64,000 nucleotides of DNA from an uncultured Lachnospiraceae bacterium (GCA_902779305.1 CACZBD010000014.1:1-64000); one strand, 5' to 3'. Positions 54,289 to 63,549 are shown, counted from the first letter of the stretch. Numbers and translations: made by a program. Notes: generated by a model not told the origin, from the sequence alone.

Positions 54289-55773
54289 ATGATCAAATTC
54301 GGAACAGGCGGCTGGAGGGCCGTGATCGGGGACGCGTTTACAAAAGCGAATATCCAGCTGCTTGCAAAAGCGGTTGCGGACATGATGCACGAGGAAGGCG
54401 TGGCAGATGACGGCATCGTGATCGGCTATGACAGAAGATTTCTTTCCAAAGAGGCCATGCAGTGGCTGGCCTGTACTTTTGCGGCAGAAGGGATCAGGGC
54501 GGAATTGATCAATAAATCCGCGCCGACGCCGCTTGTGATGTTTTATGTGGCGCATCATCATCTGCACTACGGCATGATGGTCACTGCCAGCCACAACCCG
54601 GCTCTGTACAACGGCGTGAAGGTCTTCACGGAGGGAGGAAAGGATGCGGATGAAGAAAAGACTGCAGAGATCGAAGCGCACATCCGCCGTATCCTTGATC
54701 AAAGGGAAGACCGCAGAGATGCAGAGGTCCCGGTAAAAGAGCTTCCTTACGACGAAGCTTTGCAGGCGGGGCTGATCCGGGAGATCTACCCGTTGAACGA
54801 ATATCTTGACAGCATCATTGATACGGTGGATATGGAAGCGATCAAAAGAAGAGGCTTACGCATTGCGCTCGATCCGATGTACGGGGTTTCGGAAACTTCC
54901 CTGAAGACGATCCTGATGACGGCAAGGTGCGAGGTGGAAACGATCCATGAGCGCCATGACACGCTTTTTGGCGGCAAACTTCCCGCTCCGACACAGGAAA
55001 CACTCAAAAGCCTGCAGGAATATGTGCTTGACAGACATTGTGACATGGGTATCGCTACAGACGGGGATGCGGACCGGATCGGCGTGATCGACGATCAGGG
55101 TAATTTTCTCCACCCGAACGATATCCTGGTGCTTCTGTATTATTATCTGCACCGTTTCAAAGGCTGGACGGGGCCTGCGGTCCGCAATATCTGCACCACC
55201 CATCTTCTCGACCGGGTGGCAAAGGCCTTCGGGGAGGAGTGCTACGAGGTTCCGGTGGGATTCAAACATATCAGCGCAAAGATGTATGCGACGAATGCCG
55301 TGATCGGCGGTGAGTCTTCGGGCGGCATGGCGGTAAGAGGCCACATCCGCGGCAAGGACGGGATCTATGCATCCGCGCTTTTGGTCGAAATGATCTCCGT
55401 AACCGGCATGAAACTGTCAGAACTCATGGAACAGATCCGGAACGAATTCGGCGGCATGCAGCTTGTCGAGCGGGACTACCGGTTTAGCGATGCCAGAAAA
55501 GAAGAGATCAAAAAGATATTGTTAGAGGATAAGAAGCTCCCGGAGATCAACGTTCCCGTGCAGAAGGTTTCTTATCTCGACGGTCTGAAGATCTATTTTG
55601 CGGATTTGATAACGGAAAACGGACAGGAAAGCACGGGGACGGATGGCTGCGGCGGATGGATCTCGGTCAGGTTTTCCGGAACGGAACCCCTGCTTCGGAT
55701 CTTCTGCGAAATGAAGACAAGGGAAGAGGCCGAAAGGCTCTGCAAAACATTTGAGAACTTCCTTGACCTGTGA
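54289..55773 (+). CDS. Phosphohexomutase, likely GlcNAc-1-P to GlcNAc-6-P
   Basis: The 494-residue alpha-D-phosphohexomutase has the phosphoserine loop TASHNP (Ser101), the metal loop DGDAD (258-262), the sugar-specificity loop GGESSGG and the C-terminal phosphate-binding RFSGTEPLLR. It starts 123 bases after the chitobiose phosphorylase with AGGAGGAGG before the ATG. In this context it most likely converts GlcNAc-1-phosphate from phosphorolysis to GlcNAc-6-phosphate for NagA. Activity on glucose phosphates cannot be excluded from the sequence. Confidence 0.88.
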   Translation: MIKFGTGGWRAVIGDAFTKANIQLLAKAVADMMHEEGVADDGIVIGYDRRFLSKEAMQWLACTFAAEGIRAELINKSAPTPLVMFYVAHHHLHYGMMVTASHNPALYNGVKVFTEGGKDADEEKTAEIEAHIRRILDQREDRRDAEVPVKELPYDEALQAGLIREIYPLNEYLDSIIDTVDMEAIKRRGLRIALDPMYGVSETSLKTILMTARCEVETIHERHDTLFGGKLPAPTQETLKSLQEYVLDRHCDMGIATDGDADRIGVIDDQGNFLHPNDILVLLYYYLHRFKGWTGPAVRNICTTHLLDRVAKAFGEECYEVPVGFKHISAKMYATNAVIGGESSGGMAVRGHIRGKDGIYASALLVEMISVTGMKLSELMEQIRNEFGGMQLVERDYRFSDARKEEIKKILLEDKKLPEINVPVQKVSYLDGLKIYFADLITENGQESTGTDGCGGWISVRFSGTEPLLRIFCEMKTREEAERLCKTFENFLDL

Positions 55774-55785
55774 TACGCTTAAAAC

Positions 55786-57474
55786 ATGAAGAACCTTTGG
55801 AAGAAACTGTTCTCGATCAGAAATAAAAATGATATGCACTCCAACATGGCAAAGATCATCATTTTAGGGTGGTTTTTGCCATTGGTGCTTTTAACCGCAG
55901 TGATCCTTCTGATCCTGTCGTTTACGCTGAACCGCGCCGGCAGGGATACGGCACAGGCCAGCGCGCAGAAAGCGGACAGGATCTTAAAGATGCGCCTTGA
56001 AGATTGTGAGCTTGCCAGCAAGAACGCTTCCTATCTGCCGGTCATTTCGGAAAGTTACAAGAAATATCTGGCAGACGGTGACAAAAAGGAGCTCAATACG
56101 ACCGTTACCACATTTTTGAACCAGCAGTACCGCTACCATACAAATCTGAAAGATGCCGTGCTGGTTTTTACGGCAGATCCCGAAGTGCTTTACTATACCT
56201 ACAATAACAGCAATAACGGAACCTATAAGGACGTCCGGATCTTTTCCGAAAATACCCTCAAAGAGGTTCTTGACAGGTCAAAAGATCTGGATACGGACAC
56301 GAGACTGGTCGGGGACGGGGGACGGATCTATATGATCCGGAATCTGATGGATCCGAAGTTCAAGCCCTATGCCATGCTGATCCTGGAACTGGATGCGGAT
56401 TCTCTTGCGGAGAGCATGAAGAGCGTCTGGGGCTATGCGGATTCCGCGCTGTATATCAGGGACAGCAGTCAAAACGGTTATGCGCCGCTGCTTACAGGCG
56501 GGAATAGAATATCATCCGTTATGGAAAGCGGAAAGATCGACCCTGACAACGTAGCAGACGGGCAGACCGGATTCCGGTCGGTCGGCGGACATTCTTTTGT
56601 GACCGGCTGCATCAATAAATATGGAAGGATCGTAACCGTCGTGGAACTCGACAACGGTGTGATCCGGGCAGGGCGCAGCAGTTATTTTGTTTTCGCACTG
56701 ATCCTGCTGATCCTTCTCATCCCGCTTCTTGTGATCATCAGACAGTATGAGCAGATCTACCGGGAAGAGATCTCTCTGCGCGATGCGAGGATCAAGGCCA
56801 TGCAGTCCCAGATCAATCCGCATTTTCTGAACAACACGCTTGAGATCATCAACTGGGAAGCGAGGCTTTCCGAAAATTATAAGATCAGCGGCATGATCGA
56901 AGCGCTCTCCACGATGCTTTCTGCGACGATGAACCGGAAATCCGAAGCAGTCCATACATTAAGGGAAGAACTCAGTTATGTGGATGCATATCTGTATATC
57001 ATAGCAAGGCGGTACGGAGAACAGCTGCAGGTGATCCGCAGGATCGATGAAAGCCTTTTGGAGATGCAGGTTCCGCGCCTGATCATTCAGCCGATCGTGG
57101 AAAATGCGGTGGAACACGGCGTCGGTGTTACCGGAAAGGGGATCGTGGCGCTTACCATCGACCGGGAAGAAACGTACATGCTGATCAGGATCATCAACAA
57201 CGGGTCTTTAAGCGAAGAAGACGCAGAGCGGATCCAAAAGATCCTTGCCGGGCAGGGCGATGCCGGCCTGCATCATGTCAGTCTCGGGATCCACAATGTC
57301 AACAGCCGCCTGAAGCTGATCTACGGGGACGATTGCGGCCTGACGATCGAAAATTTAAGCGACAGGAAGATCCTCGAAGCGTTCCCCGACAGATCCGATC
57401 TTCTCCGGCAGCAGACTTCATTTACCATCAGCACGATCAAAATCACAATTTCAGACAAAAAAGAACAAAGGTAG
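55786..57474 (+). CDS. Sensor histidine kinase, YesM/LytS-like type
   Basis: The 562-residue protein has two membrane helices (about 25-50 and 305-325) flanking a large extracellular sensor region, a short HAMP-like linker, a histidine kinase domain with His346 in QINPHFLNNT, and an ATPase domain (N box IVENAVEHG). This type pairs with AraC-type response regulators in sugar loci. It begins 12 bases after the mutase and lies directly before the importer genes; the partner is encoded at 60855. It probably detects extracellular chitin-type oligosaccharide. Confidence 0.92.
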   Translation: MKNLWKKLFSIRNKNDMHSNMAKIIILGWFLPLVLLTAVILLILSFTLNRAGRDTAQASAQKADRILKMRLEDCELASKNASYLPVISESYKKYLADGDKKELNTTVTTFLNQQYRYHTNLKDAVLVFTADPEVLYYTYNNSNNGTYKDVRIFSENTLKEVLDRSKDLDTDTRLVGDGGRIYMIRNLMDPKFKPYAMLILELDADSLAESMKSVWGYADSALYIRDSSQNGYAPLLTGGNRISSVMESGKIDPDNVADGQTGFRSVGGHSFVTGCINKYGRIVTVVELDNGVIRAGRSSYFVFALILLILLIPLLVIIRQYEQIYREEISLRDARIKAMQSQINPHFLNNTLEIINWEARLSENYKISGMIEALSTMLSATMNRKSEAVHTLREELSYVDAYLYIIARRYGEQLQVIRRIDESLLEMQVPRLIIQPIVENAVEHGVGVTGKGIVALTIDREETYMLIRIINNGSLSEEDAERIQKILAGQGDAGLHHVSLGIHNVNSRLKLIYGDDCGLTIENLSDRKILEAFPDRSDLLRQQTSFTISTIKITISDKKEQR

Positions 57475-57478
57475 CAAT

Positions 57479-57506
57479 TTGGCTTTCCATATGTGTCCTG
57501 TATGAT
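57479..57506 (+). promoter_or_regulatory. Promoter of the chitobiose importer genes
   Basis: TTGGCT (57479-57484), 16 bases, TATGAT (57501-57506), right after the kinase stop. The weak -35 would suit activation by the response regulator. The leader of about 80 bases shows no recognised riboswitch. Confidence 0.55.
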
Positions 57507-57590
57507 GAAGGTAACCCGAGAGGAAGCATTCCGGGAGAACAGATAACAGGATTTACCAACATCAAACAAGAATTTGGGAGGGTTACCAGA

Positions 57591-58994
57591 ATGAAAAAAG
57601 GAATCGCATTACTTCTTGCATCCGCAATGACATTTGCGCTGATCGGATGCGGCGGAGCGCAGGCCGTACAGGAGCCTGCCACTGAGGCAGCAGTAGAGGA
57701 AACCGTAGCAGAAACAGCAGAAGCGCCGGCAGCAGAGGAAGCACCGGTAGCATCCGCAGAGGGTGTGGAACTCAACGTTACCACCACTTTTGCCGGTGAA
57801 GACGGCAACGCACAGAACTTTAAAGATGCAGTCAATGCATGGTGCGAACAGACAGGCAACACGGTAGCGGATACTTCCGCAACCAGTGATGAAACCTTCA
57901 AGACCAGAGTCGTAACGGACTTTGAAACAGGCTCGGAGCCGGATGTGCTGTTCTTCTTCAACGGCGCAGACGCCAACAGCTTCATCGAAGCAGGCAAAGT
58001 CGTTTCCATCGATGACATCAGGGCGGAATATCCGGACTATGCATCCAACATGAATGATGAACTGATCGCTGATTCTCTGGTAGACGGAAAGAAATATGCC
58101 GTTCCCGTAAACGGATACTGGGAGGCGATGTTTGTCAACACCGAAGTGCTGGATGCCGCAGGCGTTGCAGTTCCGGGCGCAAACTATTCCATGGATGATT
58201 TCAAGGCTGACTGCCAGAAGATCGTGGATGCAGGTTATACCCCGATCGCAGCAGCGCTTGGCAATATCCCGCATTACTGGTGGGAATATGCGATCTTCAA
58301 CAACGAATCCCCGGCAAACCACTTAGAGATCCCGGCAAGTGCCGATGATGAGATCGGACAGGCCTGGGTAGCAGGCATGAATGACATCAAAGAACTCTAT
58401 GAACTGGGTTATTTCCCGGAGAACACACTTTCCGCAACGGATGATGAGACCTTTGCAATGTTTACCGAAGGCAAGGCAGCATTCCTGATCGACGGTTCCT
58501 GGAAAGTCGGCGGTATCGTGGCAGCATGCCAGTCCGATCCGGAAGATCCTGCAACACTGGATACAGACAAGCTTTCCCACTTTGACGTGACTTATGTACC
58601 GGGGCAGGGAAGCCGTAAGGCAACCGATCTGATCGGCGGTCTGTCGATGGGCTACTATATCACGACCAAGGCATGGGAAGATCCTGCCAAGAGAGAAGCA
58701 GCCGTTTCCTTCGTATCCTACATGACGAGCGATGAGATCGTTCCGAAGTTTGCACAGCATACCGCAAGCGCACTGAAGAATGCGCCCGCAGTAGATGAAG
58801 CAGCATTCAATCCGCTCCAGATCAAGGCAATGAGCATGATGAGCGGTGTGACTTCCTTAACCGGCGCCGTACAGGATCTGTTCATGGGCGACTGCCGCGT
58901 ACCTACTTTCGATGGCATGCCCGAGATCGTAACCGGCAAGGTTGATGCAAAAGATGCCGTTCAGGAAGGTATTGATGCCTATCTGGCACAGTAA
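57591..58994 (+). CDS. Sugar ABC transporter substrate-binding lipoprotein (chitobiose)
   Basis: The 467-residue protein starts with a lipoprotein signal ending FALIGC (Cys at 20), then an Ala/Glu/Pro-rich linker (about 24-60) like that of the other binding protein in the window, then a family 1 sugar-binding domain. GGGAGG precedes the ATG at 57591; a longer in-frame reading from 57333 would bury the signal peptide. Given its neighbours it most likely binds N,N'-diacetylchitobiose or short GlcNAc oligomers. Confidence 0.92.
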   Translation: MKKGIALLLASAMTFALIGCGGAQAVQEPATEAAVEETVAETAEAPAAEEAPVASAEGVELNVTTTFAGEDGNAQNFKDAVNAWCEQTGNTVADTSATSDETFKTRVVTDFETGSEPDVLFFFNGADANSFIEAGKVVSIDDIRAEYPDYASNMNDELIADSLVDGKKYAVPVNGYWEAMFVNTEVLDAAGVAVPGANYSMDDFKADCQKIVDAGYTPIAAALGNIPHYWWEYAIFNNESPANHLEIPASADDEIGQAWVAGMNDIKELYELGYFPENTLSATDDETFAMFTEGKAAFLIDGSWKVGGIVAACQSDPEDPATLDTDKLSHFDVTYVPGQGSRKATDLIGGLSMGYYITTKAWEDPAKREAAVSFVSYMTSDEIVPKFAQHTASALKNAPAVDEAAFNPLQIKAMSMMSGVTSLTGAVQDLFMGDCRVPTFDGMPEIVTGKVDAKDAVQEGIDAYLAQ

Positions 58995-59024
58995 TGATCG
59001 GACGATAACACTGCAGTGAGTCTG

Positions 59025-59055
59025 GCCCCGGTTCTCTTCATGAGGATCGGGGTCA
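59025..59055 (+). promoter_or_regulatory. Intercistronic hairpin after the chitobiose-binding protein gene
   Basis: GGCCCCGGTTCTC (59025-59037) pairs with GAGGATCGGGGTC (59043-59055) as 13 bp including three G-T pairs. No T run follows. As at 5055-5101, it sits between a binding-protein gene and its permease gene and probably protects the upstream mRNA. Confidence 0.7.
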
Positions 59056-59074
59056 ACTAAAAAGAGGAGATCTT

Positions 59075-59962
59075 ATGGGTGCAAATATCTATAAAAATAA
59101 AAAGCCGGTGTTTTTCTTCCTGCTCCCTGCTTTTCTGTTCATGATCGTTTATCTGTACTATCCGTTCGTAAAGAATATCTGGAACAGTTTCAGACAGATC
59201 AAACAGCTGGGCAGCGCCGGATCCGGCTTTCTTCATCCCTGGTATGAAAATTATGCCAAAATGCTTACGGATGCCAACATCCGCACATCCCTGGTCAATA
59301 CGCTGATCATGATGGCGGCGACCCTGGTGTTTCAGGTCGGATTTGCGATCCTTTTAGCGCTTCTTGTGGACAATATTTCGCGCGGCAAGCAGTTTTTCAA
59401 GACGGTATTCTTCTTTCCGATCGTGATCTCCGCTACGGCATTGGGCTTATTGTTCAACCTGATCTTTCTGTATGACAAAGGCATGCTGAATCAGATCTTA
59501 GAGCTTCTGGGTAAAACGGAACTGACCGACTGGAAGGCCGAAGGGATCGCGATCTTTACGATGATGCTGCCGGTCATCTGGCAATATGTCGGGTTTTATT
59601 TTGTGATCCTGATCACGGGGCTGAACAATATTTCCGATGAACTTTACGAGGCGGCCACGATCGACGGCGCTACCAGATTTCAGAAGGTCCGCTACATCTC
59701 GCTGCCGCTTTTGCACAACGTGATCTGCACCTGCGCGGTCCTGGCGGTGACCGGCGCGCTGAAGGTCTTTGACCTGCCGTGGACCATGTTCCCGAAAGGC
59801 ATGCCGCTGAAATCCACGTTCTTAACAGGTACTTACATGTATTACCAGACGATGGAATCCAAAAACGTGGATTACGGATCGGCGATCGCCGTACTCATCG
59901 TGGTTTTGGGCGTTGTGCTGTCCAAGGTTGTCAATAAGATCTTTAAGGAAAAAGACTATTGA
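59075..59962 (+). CDS. Sugar ABC transporter permease (MalF type, chitobiose)
   Basis: The 295-residue protein has six predicted membrane helices and the EAA loop LYEAATIDGATRFQKVRYISLPL. AAGAGGAG precedes the ATG. It forms the importer channel with the next permease. The ATPase is not encoded here. Confidence 0.92.
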   Translation: MGANIYKNKKPVFFFLLPAFLFMIVYLYYPFVKNIWNSFRQIKQLGSAGSGFLHPWYENYAKMLTDANIRTSLVNTLIMMAATLVFQVGFAILLALLVDNISRGKQFFKTVFFFPIVISATALGLLFNLIFLYDKGMLNQILELLGKTELTDWKAEGIAIFTMMLPVIWQYVGFYFVILITGLNNISDELYEAATIDGATRFQKVRYISLPLLHNVICTCAVLAVTGALKVFDLPWTMFPKGMPLKSTFLTGTYMYYQTMESKNVDYGSAIAVLIVVLGVVLSKVVNKIFKEKDY

Positions 59963-59990
59963 GTGATTTTCACATAGGGGGATACAATCC

Positions 59991-60845
59991 GTGAAAAAGA
60001 AAATTTCCGTCGGTATGGCGGTTGTCTATCTGTTTTTGATCCTGTGGTCCCTGACGACGATCTATCCGATCATTTGGGTCGTGCAGAATTCCTTTAAAGC
60101 CAAGGACAAGATCCTTGCCGATTCGTTTGCGCTGCCCATCGGAGAGCTGTTCACGCTTGCCAATTACAAAAAGGCATTCAGCAACCTCAATATTTTCGGC
60201 TCTTATGCGAACAGCCTGTTCATTTCGCTGATGGTCTCGTTCATCGTGATCCTGCTTGCCGGAATGGCGGCCTATGCACTTTCCCGCTATCATTTCAGGG
60301 GCAGCAGATTCCTGTATTCGGTTGTGATCGCGGCGATGATGTTCCCGGCTTACGCCACCATCATTCCGGTCTTTTCCATGGAATTTTCCTGGGGGATCGT
60401 CAACACGGGCAGCTGGTTTCTGTCCATGTTATCCGTGATCCTGCCACAGGTTGCCGGAAACTTAAGCTTTGCGATCGTTGTTCTTTGCGGCTATATCAAG
60501 GGCCTTCCGATCGAACTTGAGGAAGCGGCATTCATGGAAGGCTGCAATGCGTTCCAGATCTTCTTCAAAGTCATTGTGCCGCTCACAAAACCGAGCTTTG
60601 CAACGGTTGCGATCTTTTCGTTCCTGTGGAGCTATAATGACCTGTTTACGCAAATGTTCTTCTTAAGGCGTCCGGAAATGTGGGCGATCACGAGACTGCT
60701 GAACCAGCTGACGAGTCAGGAAGGCACCAATTACGGGCTGATGGCTTCTGCGGTCACGCTTGTGGTGGTTCCGCTTGTGATCGTATACATCTTTTTACAG
60801 AAATACATTATAAAAGGCATGACAGCGGGCGCGATCAAGGGGTAG
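59991..60845 (+). CDS. Sugar ABC transporter permease (MalG type, chitobiose)
   Basis: The 284-residue protein has six predicted membrane helices and the EAA loop EEAAFMEGCNAFQIFFKVIVPL. It uses a GTG start with AGGGGG nine bases upstream. It is the second importer channel subunit and precedes the response regulator by nine bases. Confidence 0.92.
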   Translation: MKKKISVGMAVVYLFLILWSLTTIYPIIWVVQNSFKAKDKILADSFALPIGELFTLANYKKAFSNLNIFGSYANSLFISLMVSFIVILLAGMAAYALSRYHFRGSRFLYSVVIAAMMFPAYATIIPVFSMEFSWGIVNTGSWFLSMLSVILPQVAGNLSFAIVVLCGYIKGLPIELEEAAFMEGCNAFQIFFKVIVPLTKPSFATVAIFSFLWSYNDLFTQMFFLRRPEMWAITRLLNQLTSQEGTNYGLMASAVTLVVVPLVIVYIFLQKYIIKGMTAGAIKG

Positions 60846-60854
60846 AATGATCTT

Positions 60855-61637
60855 ATGTACAAAGTTGTGATCATTGATGACGAACCGATCATCGTCGAGG
60901 GCCTGAGTAAGGCGATCGACTGGAAAGCGCTGGGCTGTCAGGTTATCGGGAGCGCAGCGGACGGTATGCAGGGGATCAGCCTGATCCGGGAAGTGAAGCC
61001 GGATATCCTGATCTCCGATATCTGCATGCCCGGATTAAACGGTCTGAAGATGATCGCGGCGCTTCGTTCCGAGTTTCCAACCATGCAGATCACGATCCTG
61101 ACCGGTTTCAGGGAGTTTGAGTACGCTAGGGAGGCGATCTCTCTCGGCGTGACGAGATTCCTTTTGAAACCTTCCAAAATGGATGAACTGCAGGAAGCGA
61201 TCACGGCAATGACGGGAAAGCTGTCCGCATCGGAAACTTCCGCGAAAGATCCGGCAGAGGATCTGAGCGAGGGAGCGGAGGAAGCCGGCGGCTTTATCGT
61301 GAAGAATGCACTGCAGTACATGAGAAAGCGTTATGCGGAGAAGCTGCTGCTTTCGGATGTTGCGGCCCAGATCTACGTCAGTCAGTGGCACTTGAGCAAA
61401 CTTCTGAATAAAGAGACGGGACAGAGTTTTTCGGAACTCATGAACGGGATCAGGATCGAGAAGGCCAAAGAACTGCTGAAGGACCCTTCGCTTCGGGTCA
61501 GTGATATCGCAGAGTCTGTGGGATTTACGGATCTGCCGCATTTTTCAAGAGTCTTTAAGAAAATTGCCGGTGTTTCCGCGAATGAATACCGGAACGGACA
61601 TGGAGCCGGAAGAGAAACGGGAGAGGTACCGGAATGA
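60855..61637 (+). CDS. AraC-type response regulator (YesN-like) of the chitobiose locus
   Basis: The 260-residue protein has an N-terminal receiver (about 1-120; IDDEP, Asp55 in LISDICMPG) and a C-terminal AraC helix-turn-helix (about 150-250; the second half ends FTDLPHFSRVFKKIAGVSANEYR, partly listed). It is the natural partner of the YesM-like kinase at 55786 and likely activates the importer promoter. Its stop overlaps the nagA start by four bases. Confidence 0.92.
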   Translation: MYKVVIIDDEPIIVEGLSKAIDWKALGCQVIGSAADGMQGISLIREVKPDILISDICMPGLNGLKMIAALRSEFPTMQITILTGFREFEYAREAISLGVTRFLLKPSKMDELQEAITAMTGKLSASETSAKDPAEDLSEGAEEAGGFIVKNALQYMRKRYAEKLLLSDVAAQIYVSQWHLSKLLNKETGQSFSELMNGIRIEKAKELLKDPSLRVSDIAESVGFTDLPHFSRVFKKIAGVSANEYRNGHGAGRETGEVPE

Positions 61638-62779
61638 GAGGAATGGTGTTTTTACCTGAAGATCAAGAGCAGGGAGGGTACGCATTTTCCCCTGCGGAGA
61701 TCCTCTTTGAGGGAGAAAAGATCGATAAGATCAGGCGCCTGCCTGATGAGGAACTGAACAAAAAAGAGCGCGAGACCTTCATCCTGCCGGGTTTGGTGGA
61801 CATCCATCTGCACGGCTGTATGGGGGTTGATTTTTGTGACAGCGTGGAAGAAAAAGGGGACGGCGTCCTGCCTGCCATGTGTGAATATGAGGCGCATGCA
61901 GGTGTGACCTCGACCTGCCTGACGACCATGACCTATGACGAGGACCGCCTGATAAAGATCATGCAGAAAGCCCGTGATTTTTCGGAAGGTGATCATCCGC
62001 TGAAAAACTGCATGATGGGGGTTCATCTTGAGGGACCTTTTATTTCCCGCGAAAAATGCGGCGCGCAGAATCCGAAATACATCCATTCACCGGATCCTGC
62101 CATGCTCCAAAGACTGCAGGAAGCAAGCGGCGGGCTGATCCGGCTGGTTGCGATCGCACCGGAAAAGGAAGGGGCGCTTTCCTGTATTAAACAGGGGGAC
62201 GGATTCCGGTTTTCGATCGCCCATACTACGGCTGATTATGAAACGGCACTCTCGGCGATCCGGGCCGGCGCAAACCATGTGACGCATATGTACAATGCGA
62301 TGCCGCAGCTTCTGAACAGGGCACCCGGCGTGATCGGGGCGGCATTTGATGAAAAAGATACTTTTGTGGAATTGATCGGAGACGGGATCCATGTGCATCC
62401 TGCCATCATCAGAGCCACATTTTCCATGTTCGGATCCGAAAGGATCGTGCTGATCTCCGACAGCATGGAGGCGACGGGGATGCCCGACGGCAAATATGCG
62501 CTTGGCGGGCAGGACGTCTATAAACAGGGGAACCTGGCCACGCTGTCCGATGCGACCATTGCCGGTTCCGTTACCGATCTATTCTCATGTCTGAAAAGCG
62601 TGATCGCCATGGGGATCCCCAAAGAAGATGCGATCCGGTGCGCAACGATCAATCCCGCGCGCTCTGTCGGCATTGACGGTCTTGTGGGGTCCCTTGAAGA
62701 AGGCAAGCGCGCCGATCTTCTTATCACAGACCGTTCCCTGAATCTGCAAAGTGTGATTGCATCCGGCCGCCCATTGTGA
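61634..62779 (+). CDS. nagA: N-acetylglucosamine-6-phosphate deacetylase
   Basis: The 381-residue amidohydrolase has the metal and substrate motifs of NagA: PGLVDIHLHG (about 52-61), HLEGPFI, the HTTADYE and HVTHMYNAMP histidine motifs, and the LISDSMEATG catalytic Asp motif. It removes acetate from GlcNAc-6-phosphate to give glucosamine-6-phosphate. GAGAGG precedes the ATG, which overlaps the response regulator. It completes the chitobiose pathway up to the deaminase NagB, which is not in the window. Confidence 0.93.
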   Translation: MRGMVFLPEDQEQGGYAFSPAEILFEGEKIDKIRRLPDEELNKKERETFILPGLVDIHLHGCMGVDFCDSVEEKGDGVLPAMCEYEAHAGVTSTCLTTMTYDEDRLIKIMQKARDFSEGDHPLKNCMMGVHLEGPFISREKCGAQNPKYIHSPDPAMLQRLQEASGGLIRLVAIAPEKEGALSCIKQGDGFRFSIAHTTADYETALSAIRAGANHVTHMYNAMPQLLNRAPGVIGAAFDEKDTFVELIGDGIHVHPAIIRATFSMFGSERIVLISDSMEATGMPDGKYALGGQDVYKQGNLATLSDATIAGSVTDLFSCLKSVIAMGIPKEDAIRCATINPARSVGIDGLVGSLEEGKRADLLITDRSLNLQSVIASGRPL

Positions 62780-62788
62780 GATAATCTG

Positions 62789-62823
62789 ATTTGTGAGAGG
62801 TGGTATTTTCACCTCCACAAATC
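62789..62823 (+). terminator. Hairpin after nagA
   Basis: GATTTGTG...GAGGTG and CACCTC...CACAAATC form a long, nearly perfect stem around GTATTTT. No T run follows, so it may be a transcript-end stabiliser instead of a true terminator. Confidence 0.5.
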
Positions 62824-62837
62824 AACGAGCAAAATTG

Positions 62838-62873
62838 TATTGTATTTTGCGAGTAATATTGTATTTTGCGAGT
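62838..62873. repeat. Exact 17-base direct repeat upstream of xpt
   Basis: TATTGTATTTTGCGAGT occurs at 62838-62854 and 62857-62873, a 19-base period. A GCAAAAT at 62829-62835 is inverted relative to the first ATTTTGC. The pair ends 13 bases before the xpt start, over the ribosome site region, and could be an operator or an RNA-level control site. Confidence 0.6.
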
Positions 62874-62886
62874 CTGGAGGCATACT

Positions 62887-63471
62887 TTGAGATTACTTGA
62901 AGAGAGGATCCGCCGGGACGGCGTTGTCAGAGAAGGAAATATCTTAAAAGTCGACAGTTTTTTGAATCATCAGATGGACATTCCGTTGTTCTGTGAACTC
63001 GGCAGGGAGTTTCAGAAACGTTTCGCAACGGAGAACATCACGAAGATCTTAACGATCGAGGCTTCCGGGATCGGGCTGGCCTGTATCGTGGCGCAGTATT
63101 TCAAGGTGCCGGTCGTATTTGCCAAGAAAAGCAAGACCAAGAATATCGCCGGCGACGTGTTCACTTCCCGCGTGGAGAGCTTCACGCATGGCCGCGTCTA
63201 TGACATCATCGTTTCCAAACAGTTTTTAGGTCCTGAAGACAGAGTGCTTCTGATCGATGACTTTCTTGCAAACGGCAAGGCACTCGAAGGGCTTGCCGCA
63301 CTTGTGGAGTCAGCCGGCGCAACGCTTGTCGGTGCGGGAGTTGCGATTGAAAAGGGCTTTCAGGTCGGAGGAGATCTGATCCGCGAGAAAGGCATTCATC
63401 TGGAATCCCTTGCGATCATTGAGAGCATGGATCCTGCAACCGGTGAGATCGTCTTCCGTGAGAACAACTAG
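62887..63471 (+). CDS. xpt: Xanthine phosphoribosyltransferase
   Basis: The 194-residue protein equals the length of Bacillus Xpt and shares LKVDSFLNHQ, the VVFAKK motif and the PRPP-binding DRVLLIDDFLANG. It converts xanthine and PRPP to XMP for purine salvage. I chose the TTG at 62887, six bases after GGAGG, because it gives the standard RLLEERI start; an upstream in-frame TTG at 62866 has no site. The next gene, guanine deaminase, makes xanthine, so the two fit together. Confidence 0.92.
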   Translation: MRLLEERIRRDGVVREGNILKVDSFLNHQMDIPLFCELGREFQKRFATENITKILTIEASGIGLACIVAQYFKVPVVFAKKSKTKNIAGDVFTSRVESFTHGRVYDIIVSKQFLGPEDRVLLIDDFLANGKALEGLAALVESAGATLVGAGVAIEKGFQVGGDLIREKGIHLESLAIIESMDPATGEIVFRENN

Positions 63472-63506
63472 GCGTATGATCAGAAATTGACCATAATAAA
63501 GCGGGC

Positions 63507-63525
63507 GATCCGGAAGGGTCGCCTT
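63507..63525 (+). terminator. Weak terminator-like hairpin after xpt
   Basis: GGCGATCC and GGGTCGCC form a short stem around GGAA followed by TTTGTT. It is weak and may allow readthrough into the guanine deaminase gene. Confidence 0.4.
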
Positions 63526-63549
63526 TGTTGGATATTATAAGGGATCGGG

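Noticed and set aside
57333..57590. N-terminal extension of the chitobiose-binding protein
   Set aside because: It overlaps the kinase gene and would place the lipoprotein signal internally; ATG 57591 has GGGAGG and a proper lipobox.
62780..62886. Purine riboswitch before xpt
   Set aside because: The conserved purine aptamer core and three-way junction could not be found; only a simple hairpin and direct repeats are present.
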